Below, in pieces: positions 1 through 10,376 of a DNA stretch of 64,000 nt. Every line of letters begins with the position of its first letter. The stretch's first letter is position 1. Origin of the DNA: Cylindrotheca closterium (lineage: Eukaryota; Bacillariophyta; Bacillariophyceae; Bacillariales; Bacillariaceae); assembly GCA_933822405.4 (NCBI GenBank), contig CAKOGP040001668.1, forward strand, positions 310,001 through 374,000, written 5' to 3'. The position numbers and the translations under genes are program-made. Below the pieces are notes generated by a model. That model searched no databases, was not told the origin of the DNA, and was given only the letters and a program-made list of their open reading frames with translations.

Positions 1-2220
1 AAAAAGGGAAGAAACAAACGAAAATCCAAGGCAGCAGCATTAGCCTTGGACGATGATGTCGAGCTCCTCGAAGATGGGCCTCGAAAGAAACGCAAGGCCG
101 CTATCAAAAGCAAGGGGGGTAAGGCTGAATTAGATATCGGCGGTAAGAGCAAAAAGAAAAAGGGTGCCGCTCAAACCAAGCAGTCCAAGGCCGGATTTGT
201 GCCCTCCGTTCCCGCAGTTGGACAATTTGGAGCAAGAGCCACCTCTTCCAAATTCAAGAAACCAAAGAAAAAGGGAGCTCCTGTAGTGGAGGATCCCGTC
301 CCTCCAACAATGACCAACCTGCAAAATGTCTCGGCTTCTGTGGTCACGAAGCAACTGCCCAAACAGGAACCGACCTTTTGTGGGTTGCAGCCCAGCAAGA
401 TCATGTTTTATCCATTTATGGAATCGGTTCCTCCGGAACCGAACCTGAAGAACAAGAAGTTATATCCTGGATTCGACAAAATCGCCAGTACCTTTACTAA
501 TTCCATGGTAAAGCCTCTCGAAAAGTTGGAAGAGGACGAGTTTACTCAGGGCCTAAATATGGAATCTCCAGTCTTTGCTCTAATCAGTGAGACGTTTGAA
601 GCCATTAGCGACAAGGAACGCCAAAACTTTAACGAAGAAAAGAAGCAGACCCTCCTCAAGACCGTTCCCCATTTGCGAAAATACATTTCCAAGTTCGATA
701 GACAAAAAGTCATCGCCGATGTCTATGCGCTGTTGGGGCTGCTGGGGCGACAGTACAATTTTCTCCAGACCTCGTTGGACAATATGCAAGCTTGGTGTCA
801 AACCGAATTCACACCACAAGATTACAAGGCGACCTACGAGGCTGACGAACAAAGCAGAGCCTCCAAGTATCAGCGATGGAAAAAGCCAGTCGTCAAAGTC
901 AATGTGACCTGCCCAGGACAAAGGGAACCAGGGCCGCTCATAGCCATTCTTCCACAATCGGTAGTGATCGTTAAAACTCCAACTGCTCCCGAGCTGACCC
1001 ATGTTACCACAGCTCCCACCGCAGCTATAAGTGCCCCGGGGAGTGTTGTCAGTGTCGCCCCGAGCACTGGCAGTACTTCTACCAAGAAGAAGAGCAAGTC
1101 AAAGCCTAGTTTCACCACCAGCACACCACCAGTTCCGGCGGCTCCCAAGACATATGTGGAATGTACGCCGCAGGAACGACGATCCATGATTGCGGAACGA
1201 GTCACCGAAATTGCCAGCGAACTCCAAGAGAAATATCGACAAGAGCAACTCAAACAAGACAGTGGTTGCAAGAAAGCATTTACTGTCACAGAAGACGAGA
1301 CGCTAAACACGCAACAAATGTGGGACTTTGCGGAAAAACAGGGGTTTCACAAGGTCCCATCGTCGTCTTTGTTGTCCATGGAGTCATTGCACATTCGCCC
1401 TAACAAAGTGTTGCTTTCGGATCCTTCCAAGATTCGGGGATGGCAAAAACGCCAGCAGCAACATCCGCAACAGCAGTATTTGCATCCACAACACCTACAG
1501 CAACAAATCGAACTGGGAAGGGTTCCACTGCCAGCACATGCGGGCGAAGATGTTTCTCCACCAGTTCCTGGCCCCGAAACGGAACCAAGCAAGGAGAACA
1601 TAGAAAAGGAGCGACAAGGCGACGATGACGAACAGATTAGAATATCTTCCAATTCTTTGTTTGATCGATTACAGTCCTTGTTGGTAGAGGAGGACGATGA
1701 CGAGAATGATGTTTCGGAAGGCGAAGCAGACAGTGACAGTGACGACGATTCGTCAAGAAAGGGGGATGACGAATCCTTGGGATTCTTGGACGAAGCGGAT
1801 GAGGACCAAGATATCACAGATCCCATGCAAGCACCCAACTTGCCTGTCGTAGATCTATCCAGCCTTTCATTAGAGGAGAGGACCTTTATTCATTTGTCCA
1901 AAATTGGTTTGATAGGTTCTTCCTTGTATCCCAAGGCTCGTCTGACACTTTCAAGTGCAGAGGAACATTCGGACGAACATGATTTCTGCAATGTCATTGG
2001 CAGCATGACGGAAGACTTGTCAGAGATCACTGCCAAGAATAATGCCCGAGTTCAATTTTTGGAATCTGCAGTCATCAGAATGGATCTGCCAAATGCCAAG
2101 CAATTGGAGGATCAACAAAATAGCTTGATCACCAAGTGCCAGAATTTGATAAAACGGAACAAGGAAAAGGCCAAGAAGAATAGCAGCAAAAAGAAAGATG
2201 ACTTGAATTTACCGTGGTAA
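1..2220 (+). CDS. Ada3/NGG1-like nuclear protein, 5'-partial
   Basis: The reading frame is open from base 1 and ends with TAA at 2218-2220, so the N-terminus lies outside the window. The visible protein of about 739 residues starts with a Lys/Arg-rich, nuclear-localisation-like stretch. A conserved-looking block (FCGLQPSKIMFYPF) follows, then Ser/Thr/Pro-rich linkers, a Gln/His-rich tract near base 1450 and an acidic Asp/Glu/Ser tract near base 1690-1800. The C-terminus has LFDRLQSLLVEE, then LSLEERTFIHLSKIGLIG, then a basic helical end. This order (DRL..LVEE, LE…GL, acidic helix, basic coiled coil) resembles the C-terminal region of Ada3/NGG1, the adaptor of SAGA-type histone acetyltransferase complexes. 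The assignment is by pattern only; another chromatin or nucleolar protein is possible. No intron is needed. Confidence 0.45.
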   Translation, partial: KKGRNKRKSKAAALALDDDVELLEDGPRKKRKAAIKSKGGKAELDIGGKSKKKKGAAQTKQSKAGFVPSVPAVGQFGARATSSKFKKPKKKGAPVVEDPVPPTMTNLQNVSASVVTKQLPKQEPTFCGLQPSKIMFYPFMESVPPEPNLKNKKLYPGFDKIASTFTNSMVKPLEKLEEDEFTQGLNMESPVFALISETFEAISDKERQNFNEEKKQTLLKTVPHLRKYISKFDRQKVIADVYALLGLLGRQYNFLQTSLDNMQAWCQTEFTPQDYKATYEADEQSRASKYQRWKKPVVKVNVTCPGQREPGPLIAILPQSVVIVKTPTAPELTHVTTAPTAAISAPGSVVSVAPSTGSTSTKKKSKSKPSFTTSTPPVPAAPKTYVECTPQERRSMIAERVTEIASELQEKYRQEQLKQDSGCKKAFTVTEDETLNTQQMWDFAEKQGFHKVPSSSLLSMESLHIRPNKVLLSDPSKIRGWQKRQQQHPQQQYLHPQHLQQQIELGRVPLPAHAGEDVSPPVPGPETEPSKENIEKERQGDDDEQIRISSNSLFDRLQSLLVEEDDDENDVSEGEADSDSDDDSSRKGDDESLGFLDEADEDQDITDPMQAPNLPVVDLSSLSLEERTFIHLSKIGLIGSSLYPKARLTLSSAEEHSDEHDFCNVIGSMTEDLSEITAKNNARVQFLESAVIRMDLPNAKQLEDQQNSLITKCQNLIKRNKEKAKKNSSKKKDDLNLPW

Positions 2221-2939
2221 CCAAGGTCGCTTTGTGCTACATTATTGTTGTCTTGATGTGCTTATCGGGGAAGACAGACTATAAAGTTGTAATATTATAC
2301 CGTTGTCAGTTGGAAAAGCTAGTATCTACGTCTTTTTTACAATGTGAGATCAAGGCCACTGTTGAACGGTGAAAAGAAGAGAAAGCCGGGCTCAGTTGGA
2401 AAAGCTAGCATCTACGGCTCGTTGACAATGTGAGACCAAGGCCCTTTTTGAAGGGGGAAAGGAGAGAGAGAAAGCCGGACTGGGTGTCGAACAAGTTTCT
2501 AGTCTGGTTCCGCTCGACTAATACCGCAACGAGTACAGAAGATTGAATCGAAGCTCTTCCAGTCTCGGAAAGTCAATACTATTCAAACGGAAAGAGATCA
2601 CGCGACTGAATCGTGACAAAAGCAACCAGGAGAAGATCATTGCCATGACAACGAAACAGCTTTTGGAGGCGTTGAGATCTAAAGTTTTTGACGAAGGGCG
2701 GTATCTTGGTTCCCTAGCTTTCTATTCCACAATTTATTAGACATGCATTCCACAAAATTGTTGGCCCTTTCACTCTGTTCTGGGTTTCTCCTTCAGTACT
2801 CTTCATCACTATCAAGTTTAAGAGGATCTATGTCCAGTGTACCGCTAGACTCTACTTTCTCCTTCTTGGTACGCAGCAACAAGTGGAAGCTCATGCAAAT
2901 CGCTTCAAAAGAAGGGGCAATCCGACAAACAATCTTCAA
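2221..2939. other. Intergenic tract with short tandem repeat
   Basis: No supportable gene is seen. The first part holds the 3' flank of the Ada3-like gene and the 86-bp tandem repeat listed separately. A 65-codon open frame at 2543-2740 has no recognisable domain and was not called. Confidence 0.5.
2306..2477. repeat. Two-copy imperfect tandem repeat, ~86-bp unit
   Basis: Unit 1 (about 2306-2391) and unit 2 (about 2392-2477) both begin with TCAGTTGGAAAAGCTAG and ATCTACG. Both then share ACAATGTGAGA-CAAGGCC and end in GAGAAAGCCGG. They differ by scattered substitutions and small indels, so the duplication is not recent. Confidence 0.75.
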
Positions 2940-3481
2940 TCAGATATCAAAACTTCTCGATAAGGAATCGTATCCAGGGACGGCCACCTCAGGGAGCCAC
3001 ATGCATTCCAAGTTTCGATGGATACTGTCTTTGATCGCTTCGGTTGCTGAAGTGAGACAAGTTGCAGCTCGTGGGGTCTCTCGCGAATCCAAAGTCAAAG
3101 ATGCAAACTTCGCCCGCAGTTTTTTTAAAGCCAGCATTGGCAGGTTTCAAATCCCGGTGGACGATGGCTCGCTGGTGCATATACGACAAGGCTTGTGCAA
3201 TTCCAAGAGCCACAGTCTCCACACGTTCGTACATGATTTGAGATTCCGCTTCTTTTTGGCTTTCTGATGATTCTGTAGATTCCGCTCCGCTTTTCAAAGC
3301 ACGATGAGTCATTGCGCCACTTCTGTAGTCGATCCTGGGATGTTTCTTCCATGACGTCCATCAAAAGGAAGATTCCATGTTCATCCTGTTCAAACGATTG
3401 TGCAACGGAGTGCGAGACAAGCCTCTAAGCTTAATTTTGGTGGTTGAGTCCTCTTTGGCGAAGATTAGTGTATCGCATATT
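2940..3481 (-). pseudogene. Decayed protein kinase catalytic domain
   Basis: Reading from 3481 down to 2940, pieces of one kinase domain lie in shifting frames. An N-lobe/hinge piece reads EHGIFLLMDVMEE (about 3330-3385). It is followed by a catalytic loop HRDLKPAN and a DFG motif in the context CIFDFGFAR (about 3095-3180). An APE-type motif, APEVAVPGYDS, straddles an apparent one-base insertion near 2988. The frame runs into stops just after FDI at about 2940 and upstream near 3361. At least three frame disruptions separate the pieces and no intron boundaries explain them, so this is a relic rather than a working enzyme. The kinase subfamily cannot be told. Confidence 0.75.
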
Positions 3482-4119
3482 GTGATAAGCATGGGAGATT
3501 TTACGAGCGGAAGGATGGGCTTTTGCATATGTGACCTATCGCGGGATCGCTTCGCAAAATTGTCCTATGGAAATAAGCAAAGACGGTTGGCATTGTATAA
3601 TTCAACAAACCGAATTACGTCCCACAACCTCGTCGCTGATGCAAAATATGATGCCAATGAAGGATCGTGCTGTTGTATGCAGGTTACAATATGATAGAGC
3701 GTTACGACTGACGATGGTGTGGTTCAGTGACTGATGCTGTGATGATGATTCGTCGCAACCTTCATCATGGTGATCCATGCAATGAGTGGTGAGTGGTCAG
3801 CGCGGGAACGGCCGGGAAATAGAAATTTAGCATACAATTCTTGGGAGTATTATAAATGTTGATTTTCCCGGCCGTCCCAGTGACCAGTGGTCACCGCAGC
3901 TCGGCGTCCAAAAGCGATCGAATAGGTCGATCCTCACAAACGATGGATTTAAAACTACCTATGTACTTTGATATCATAAAAAACAGGTAGGCAAGAAGTT
4001 GCTAAGATGTTGTAATAGCATTAATAAAAAAATAAAAAATGTATGATGTATATAACTGTTCAAAACGAACTTTTAAAATTTCATGAATTGAATTCACAAC
4101 AGAAGGTGTAGAGGCTTGT
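3482..4119. other. Intergenic region with MITE-like inverted repeat
   Basis: No gene is seen. The tract contains the inverted repeat at 3787-3894 and an AT-rich stretch at 3960-4085, which forms the 3' flank of the GDPH-domain gene on the minus strand. Confidence 0.5.
3787..3894. repeat. Short inverted repeat, MITE-like
   Basis: The left arm at 3787-3820 (ending ACGGCCGGGAAAT) pairs imperfectly with the right arm at 3862-3894 (starting ATTTTCCCGGCCGT). The arms are about 33 bp and flank a 41-bp AT-rich centre. No ORF is present. The shape fits a miniature inverted-repeat element or a strong cruciform; no clear target-site duplication was recognised. Confidence 0.55.
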
Positions 4120-6848
4120 TTAGTAGGCTCCGACCATGTCCAAGTCCTGAGTAGCCAAGATGTCGTAGACACAATCCTTGATGGACAAGGGGTCCTTCAA
4201 CTGAGCACAAGCTGCTTCAGCTTGTTCTCCACTGATCGAACCTTCCAAAAGATGACGGCGTTGTCCTTGGGGATCTTCAGGAAGCAAGCAGCGTTCAGGG
4301 AACTGAGGAGCGGAGACGTCATGGAAGAGCATGTCATCTGATGGGAGGACTTGCCACTCGTTACCAAGCTCATTAAAGTCAGCAATGACGGTGATTTGGT
4401 CACGAGCAAATTTAGATCCAGTCTTGAAGTCTCCCAACATTCCAACGGTGTTGCCAAAGGCTTGAATGGAAGGACCAACAAAATCGACCTTGACGAACTC
4501 CTTCATGGTATGATCAATCATAATCTTTTGGCCAGGGTACTTGGAGCTCAAGTCAATCTCGAAGATGTGCTTGCGTCTTGGTCCATTATCAATGTGGACA
4601 GAGACAGGGAATCCACCAACAGTCTCCATCTTGCCTTGGTATTCCAAATTGTACCAGAAGTGAGCAGATCCAATATCTTCAGTATCAGCTGATCCTTGAA
4701 CTTCAAGGATGTCATCACCGACTTGAATGGCGGCGCTCTTGATATAACTCCAGTAACGAACAAGCTTGGTACGAATCTGAACATGCAATCCAAGCCCATC
4801 GGCAAATTTAGCATCCTTGGCCAAAACCAAATCACACTGGCCATGGAACTCGAAATGGTCGCCTGCCCATGATTTGACTGTGACAGTTGATTGAAGAGTG
4901 AGAATTGAATTTCAAAATACGACGCACAATATCTGCCAATTGATTCGCAATACTTACAGTGTGGATCACCGTTGCTTCCTGCTTTACCGGGATCCTCCTT
5001 GGGTTCATCGTCGCCACCGTCGCCTGTTCCTCCATCAGGGATACCGGGAAGTGAAGTCGTAGGACCGATTGTTGGTCCAGATGTTGGCACAGGCGAAGGC
5101 GCAGATGTCGGTCCAGATGTAGGCAACGAGGTAGGTCCAGATGTGGGGTCGGTGGTGATGAATGTGATTTCTTCAGCTCGCAAAAATGCAAAGTCTTGGT
5201 CCTCCAAACCAGAATCGACGAGCAGGTTGGGGTCTTCAAGATAGCTGGTTAGCAGAGCCTCAATGTCGGTGTCAGCTGCTGGTCCCTTCTTGTATACCTC
5301 CACAGAGGCAGTGCACTCGAAACATCCTGTCATACCAGGTTGGCATTCGGGATGGACATTACAGATAAGATGGAACATAACGTTTCCGATGACATTCTCC
5401 ACCAATTCCAATCTTCGTCGACCATCTGGAAGTCTCGACTCCAGTTGTCTATGGTGATGGTGGTGGTGCCTGTTCTTGTGACGACGATTCTTGTGGTGTT
5501 GTTGTTGGCGGTATTGCATGAGCTTTCTCCTGTGCGAACAATTGACCACGCCCGTAGAAATCAAATTCTGGAATGCAGTTTTCACAATTGAAGCCACAGT
5601 TGCTGAATCCAGAGCTGGGCCATAGACTCCGAGTGCAAAGACAAAGTAGAAGGTCTGGCTTGGCATGGCGCTTTGTCCAACCACGATGTTACCAGATTGG
5701 ATAGCGGCGCAATCGGTTGCGCTGGCAGGAGCATATTGAATTCCAATAGGGGCACTGGCAGGGGCAGTGGATCCTCCTCCTGCTGTAGTGGCAGGGGCAC
5801 TACTGGCTGCTGTTGGTGCTGTCGGCGATGAAGGTGCCGTTGGTGCAGTGGGTGATGAACTGCAGGATGTTCCAGATGTAACTTGGAATGTTTGCGAAGC
5901 AATGGTTCCAAAGGTAGAATGGAAGTACAGTTGGTAGGTTCTTCCAGCCGGCAAAGGCCAATTGACTGATCCAGCAGTAGCTGAACTGAAGGAATACGTG
6001 CGGGTTCCTGCACTGATCCGACTATTGCAGCCTTGGTTGCCACAGAGGTACTGCCAGTTGTAAGAAGCGCGGAAGCTACCGGTACCAGCATCCCAAATAC
6101 CGACCCACTCGACATTATTACCGCAAGTGCTGATAGTGGCAGTGATTGTCTGACCAAGACCCCAGCAGTTTTGGTTGACCGAAACCGAATGCGAACATGC
6201 CGGTGTGGATGGTGCAGTGGGTGGTGGTGCAGTCGGTGGCGGAGCAGTTGGGGGCGCGACAACTGGTCCTCCACAGTTTCCAACAGAGAAGGAATTGGAT
6301 CCATAGGAGCCACTTTTGGAATGGTACCAGAGACGGTAGCCTGAATCAACTGGCAAGGGCCAACCCTCTGATCCTGTAGTTTGCGCATTAAATTCATAAA
6401 GGTAGGTGGTAGGAGACTGAAAGAAATCTGGAGGCCCAGTAGCACCGCCGCATGCCTGACCACCACAGGTATACTGGAAATTGAGTGCAGAGGCAAAGCC
6501 AGTGTCGGTTGGATGAAAGATACCTAACCATTCATCAGGAACACCGGAGCAAATTTTGACTTCGGCGATGATTTTCACGTCAGAAGTGGAATAGCAGGAC
6601 TGTTGAACCAAAACAGTGGGGGTACAGGTCTGAAGCTTGCGTGCCTCGATCGTTTCTTGTTCAAGAACAGTGACCTTGACATCGACATCCGACGGAATGA
6701 AATCGGCAGGTAGCCTAGGCGGCCCGACATAGCCTCCTTCAACTATCGAATTAGTTCGTAGATACTGCTGCTGACTGTCCTCGTCGAGGGCAGAAGAAAG
6801 CGTTGCGCCCAAGAGGAGCGAAGCGAGAAGTGGTAGAAAGGATCTCAT
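4120..6848 (-). CDS. Secreted multidomain protein with C-terminal GDPH (VWD-like) domain
   Basis: Two exons (6848-4958 and 4877-4120) flank an 80-bp intron with GTAAGT/CAG; the splice restores the motif GDPHF. The product is 882 residues. The start at 6848 gives a clear signal peptide (MRSFLPLLASLLLGATLSSA). Next come two paralogous Cys-containing modules (about residues 75-195 and 220-330), each with an EW-GI…W-Y-CG core and a WPLP…Y-L-HS end, separated by Pro/Thr/Ala-rich linkers. A further Cys-rich module follows, containing a His/Arg-rich patch and then a Gly-Pro-Thr-Ser linker. The C-terminus begins GDPHFKSWAGDHFEFHGQCD and is VWD-like. GDPH-type domains are known from diatom adhesive trail proteins, so an extracellular adhesion or mucilage role is plausible but inferred. 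Confidence 0.85.
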
Positions 6849-7718
6849 GCTGCAAAAAGGAGGAGATGGCAATGAAAAACAACTGATGTGTGAGATACCA
6901 TATGCCAATTGATGGGTTGATGGTTTACTTTCACAAACCCGTGAGCAAGCATCGAGTCGATCATTCATCCATGAAACAACATCCCAAGGCAATGCCCATG
7001 GGATAGGCAAACATCCAAAGATTACTCACCCTTCAAATTGATATCAGATTTTTTTTGTGAGACTGAAAATCTTGTGAGGGATTGCAATTTTGCATGAAGA
7101 TGAAGCATGCTGGCCCACGTGCAGCTAATTGGCTTTATACAGGGATACGAAGTCATTTAACGATGCTTCATTCACGAACTCTAACAGAACTGTCGTGCTA
7201 AAGTTTCCTGTTTATGGGTGCTTTCTAATCTCAATTACGAATTTAAAAAACATTTATCAGGCAAGAAATTTCTTGAGAAAAGAACACGTGTGTCGACCAT
7301 AGGGTTGTGGATGAAAAGCGCGTGACATTTCTTCCGCTTCTTTGCGCTCTAGCACCATATACACTTAAGAGGATTCCGCTGCGTTAAATTTTTTCCGAAA
7401 ATAGTTCGTGATCAAATGGGTTTGATCGGTCATAATTGGAAAAATTCAGTAATTGTTTCTTGGCGTCCCAGGTGATTGCAAGACACTCGAGGCAATTCAA
7501 ATAATGAAGAGCTTTCTTGGCAAGAATGAACTTTCTATCACGCTCGACTGGACATTCTCCGTGTCTTTCTTCAGTCCAAGAGTATATGCCATCTAGTTTA
7601 GTCCTTCCGTCGCAAGTCCTGCCTGTGAGGTTAGTCAAAGTGGTCGAAATTAATAGGCGAGTGACCACACAACTTCAAATGCGGGAAGAATTAATCATCG
7701 AGAAGCACCACCACCACC
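6849..7718. other. Intergenic, divergent promoter region
   Basis: This tract lies between the divergently transcribed GDPH-domain gene and the first coiled-coil gene and should hold both promoters. A CACGTG box is visible near 7287. Open frames extending the GDPH gene upstream of 6848 lack a signal peptide and were rejected as coding. Confidence 0.45.
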
Positions 7719-8393
7719 ATGGAGCAACAATCCCGGAAACGGTCGCGCCCCCCGTCGCCTTACCCACAAGGTGAAGCTAGGAACAGTCCCTCCAAAAGTG
7801 GCGATGGAAGTAAGCAAAAGAAGCACCAAGAACCAAAAGAGAAACGAGCCTTGGCAGCCGTGACGCAAGAGAACAAACGCCTACGAGCGCATCGTGCAAA
7901 TATCGTAGAAAATGAACGTCTCAAGGCAGAAATCGATGCCTTGTCAAAGTGCAATCTCGAAAAAGTAGAAGAGATGGCTTCCTTGAAAAATAACATTTCG
8001 ACATTGCAAAAAACGTTAGGCACGAGCAGTGAAGAAATTGCCCTTTTGATGCAGATCACTACGACTACGTTGCCAACTGATTTGGCAGCTGCTGAGCAGC
8101 GAATGCACGACATTCACGACAGCTGGAGAGAGCAAGTTACACAACTTGGTGAAAAACAATCCCAGGTGGATTCCTTGCGACATGAATTGCAGCAGGTGCA
8201 AGAAGAATTTCAAAAAGACACACAGAATCTGATCCAAGAACGTCAAGAACGAAAACGATTGCAAGGACGCCTGGACGAATTGCGTAAGGCATATGAATCT
8301 CAGGGGAAAGCTGCTCAGTGGCACAATATCCTAAGAGGTTCTGTTGCGATGGCGACGATGCCTCCTACTGCCATTAAGAAGGATTGTGGTTGA
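7719..8393 (+). CDS. Coiled-coil protein, tandem copy 1
   Basis: A single exon encodes 224 residues. The N-terminus is basic and Ser/Pro-rich (KRSRPPSPYPQ…), which could serve nuclear localisation. From about residue 45 to 200 the protein is a nearly continuous heptad-type coiled coil rich in Glu, Gln, Lys and Leu. The end is short and non-helical (AQWHNILRGS…). No enzymatic domain is visible. The gene is paralogous to the one at 8860-9546 and both lie in the same direction. The start at 7719 is supported by alignment with the MEQ-S start of the other copy. Function is unknown; a structural or scaffold role is only a guess. Confidence 0.75.
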   Translation: MEQQSRKRSRPPSPYPQGEARNSPSKSGDGSKQKKHQEPKEKRALAAVTQENKRLRAHRANIVENERLKAEIDALSKCNLEKVEEMASLKNNISTLQKTLGTSSEEIALLMQITTTTLPTDLAAAEQRMHDIHDSWREQVTQLGEKQSQVDSLRHELQQVQEEFQKDTQNLIQERQERKRLQGRLDELRKAYESQGKAAQWHNILRGSVAMATMPPTAIKKDCG

Positions 8394-8859
8394 AAGGATT
8401 ATGATTTCTCAATTGATAGTATGGCTGGTGCTGTTATGAAACGAATGAATACAGTAGCTTGTCCTTTTGCCAGCTGGAAAAGTATCCTGCTCATTGCGTT
8501 CAGCAGACTCATACTATGTGAAAGGAACACGGCGGGTGCTGAGCAAGTTCTTCTACACTAGAACTATCAGCACAACCATAACACTTTGCGTAGTATTTCT
8601 CCTACAGGCCATATAGTGCATCTGGCGCTTATTGCATGAATGAATATCTTGTATCTTTCCTTCTGGCTGTTCTGGTGACTGCCCATGATGTCGTTTATTA
8701 GTCAGAGTGTCATCCTGTATTGGTGGCGTCCGTCCGTCAGCTAATTTTTTAGTCAAAGTGGTCGAAACCAATAGCTACCGGGTACGCATACGTACCTGTA
8801 TGCCTGCGACCGTTGGGAAATTGAAAGAATGCCACCACGATGGAAATATAATCATCACC
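8394..8859. other. Intergenic spacer between tandem duplicates
   Basis: No gene is seen. The 17-base string AGTCAAAGTGGTCGAAA occurs here at 8751-8767 and at 7633-7649 upstream of copy 1. The duplicated segment therefore included 5' flanking DNA. Confidence 0.6.
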
Positions 8860-9546
8860 ATGGAGCAATCATCCGGGAAACGGTCACGCCCCCCGTCGCC
8901 TTATCCACAAGATGAAGCTAGGAAAAGTCCCTCCAAAAATGGTAATAGAAAACCAAAAAAGAAAAGAGCCTTGGCAGGAGCTGTCGTGGTGGAAGAGGAG
9001 ACAAACAGACGACTAAGAGTTCATCGTGCACAAACCATGGAACATAAACGTCTCAAAGCAGAAGTTGATGCCCTGTCAAAATGTAACCTTGAAAAAGTAG
9101 AAGAGATGGCTTCCTTGAAAACTAACATTTCAAGTTTAAAAGAAAAAATAGGTGCAGTCAATGAAGAAATTGCTCTTTTGTCACAAAACACCACAACTAC
9201 CTTGCCAACTGATTTGGCAGCTGCAGAGCAGCGAATGCACAATGTTCATGACAGCTGGAGAGAGCAAGTTACACAACTTGGTGAAAAACAATCCCAGGCT
9301 TATTCCTCGCGTTATGAATTGCAGCAGGTGCAAGAAGGATTTCAAAAAGACACCCAGCATCTGATTCAAGAACTCCAAGAACGAAAACAATCCCAAGAAC
9401 GCCTTGACAAATTGCAAGAGGTGTATACATCTCAGGGGAAAGCTGCTCAGTGGCACAATATCATGAGAGGCTCTGCTACAATTGCAGTGCCTCATCCTAC
9501 TGCCATTAAGGAGGATTATGGTGGTCGACAAAGCAAAGGATTGTGA
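8860..9546 (+). CDS. Coiled-coil protein, tandem copy 2
   Basis: A single exon encodes 228 residues, closely similar to the 7719-8393 product along its whole length. Shared blocks include KRSRPPSPYPQ, ALSKCNLEKVEEMASLK and SWREQVTQLGEKQSQ. The N-terminal basic region is re-modelled (an insertion with VVVEEETNRR and a missing Gln/His segment), while the coiled coil is well kept. The frame is open upstream to 8707, but the ATG at 8860 matches the start of the paralogue and is preferred. Conservation of the reading frame in both copies suggests that both are functional. No known domain is recognised. Confidence 0.75.
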   Translation: MEQSSGKRSRPPSPYPQDEARKSPSKNGNRKPKKKRALAGAVVVEEETNRRLRVHRAQTMEHKRLKAEVDALSKCNLEKVEEMASLKTNISSLKEKIGAVNEEIALLSQNTTTTLPTDLAAAEQRMHNVHDSWREQVTQLGEKQSQAYSSRYELQQVQEGFQKDTQHLIQELQERKQSQERLDKLQEVYTSQGKAAQWHNIMRGSATIAVPHPTAIKEDYGGRQSKGL

Positions 9547-10376
9547 TTTTCTCAATGGATACTACTCCTACTAGTATGGTGCTAGTAGAAGTGGGAAACC
9601 AATGAAGAATGCAGTAGGGGATTGATCCTTTTCAAACTAGATAATGATCTTTCCCAATGCATGCAAACCCCAAATGGGGAAGGAAGGAATGAAAAAACGA
9701 ACAAAACGAACAAAAACAAGTTCTATTATGAATGAAATGACACAGTCCAATGCAATGATGTTGTTCTCTGCAGAACAGCAAGAATTGGTGACCTTGTCTT
9801 TTTTTCTTCTTCTTTTTCTCATTGTTACCCTTGATTTTCCAGTTGAAACCAGCCTCTTTTTGGGCACTGCTGTGGCAGCACCTTCTTGTGCTACTAGGAG
9901 ATATACCACTAGCACTAGTAACTAGTACTAGAGGCGACACAGTTTGGCTGATGGGGGCAAAGATGATCACACCAGCCAGTCTAGCACATGCTGATAGGTC
10001 ATCACAATAAGGTTCTCCATCTGCCCTTAGACACCAGCAGGAGGACGACTTCAGTACTTGGTGGTGGTGTGCTATGAGCGAGTGGTCTTTTGTAGGGCTA
10101 ACATCCAAACGATCATCCCATACAGCTAAAGCTTCACGCTGTCGGGGTGCACATGCTGCAAGATGCCTCAAATGGTTCAAACTCGCGACTGCCTCGCCGC
10201 TTCAGAGTTCTTGACCTTTACAGCCAGCCAGCCAGCCGGAAATTCATGTGGTCAGGTATTATTTATCTTTCTCTGTTCCTCCGAGGGACCAAGCAAACAC
10301 CTCTAGCAAAAATAAAAATAAACATTTAGTACAGATCAGCTTCATTTCCTCGTCCACAACCGACATACACAGATAA
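9547..10376. other. Intergenic region
   Basis: No supportable gene. A 182-codon minus-strand frame (9632-10180) is low complexity, has no domain and was rejected. A short CTAGTA-rich palindromic stretch lies near 9895-9935 and an AGCC microsatellite near 10222-10240. Confidence 0.45.

Noticed and set aside
1347..1838. Cys/Ser-rich minus-strand frame of 163 codons
   Set aside because: Shadow of the Gln- and Asp-rich part of the Ada3-like gene.
2743..3267. 174-codon plus-strand frame
   Set aside because: Lies opposite the kinase relic, whose motifs explain the sequence better.
5582..6496. 304-codon minus-strand frame inside the GDPH gene
   Set aside because: Same strand but other frame; Leu/His/Pro-rich shadow of the Pro/Thr linkers.
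9632..10180. 182-codon minus-strand frame
   Set aside because: Low-complexity Lys run, no domain, no splice or promoter support.
10140..10200. Possible tRNA T-arm (GGTTCAAACTC)
   Set aside because: No matching acceptor stem or D-arm could be folded around it; no tRNA, rRNA or CRISPR array was found in the window.
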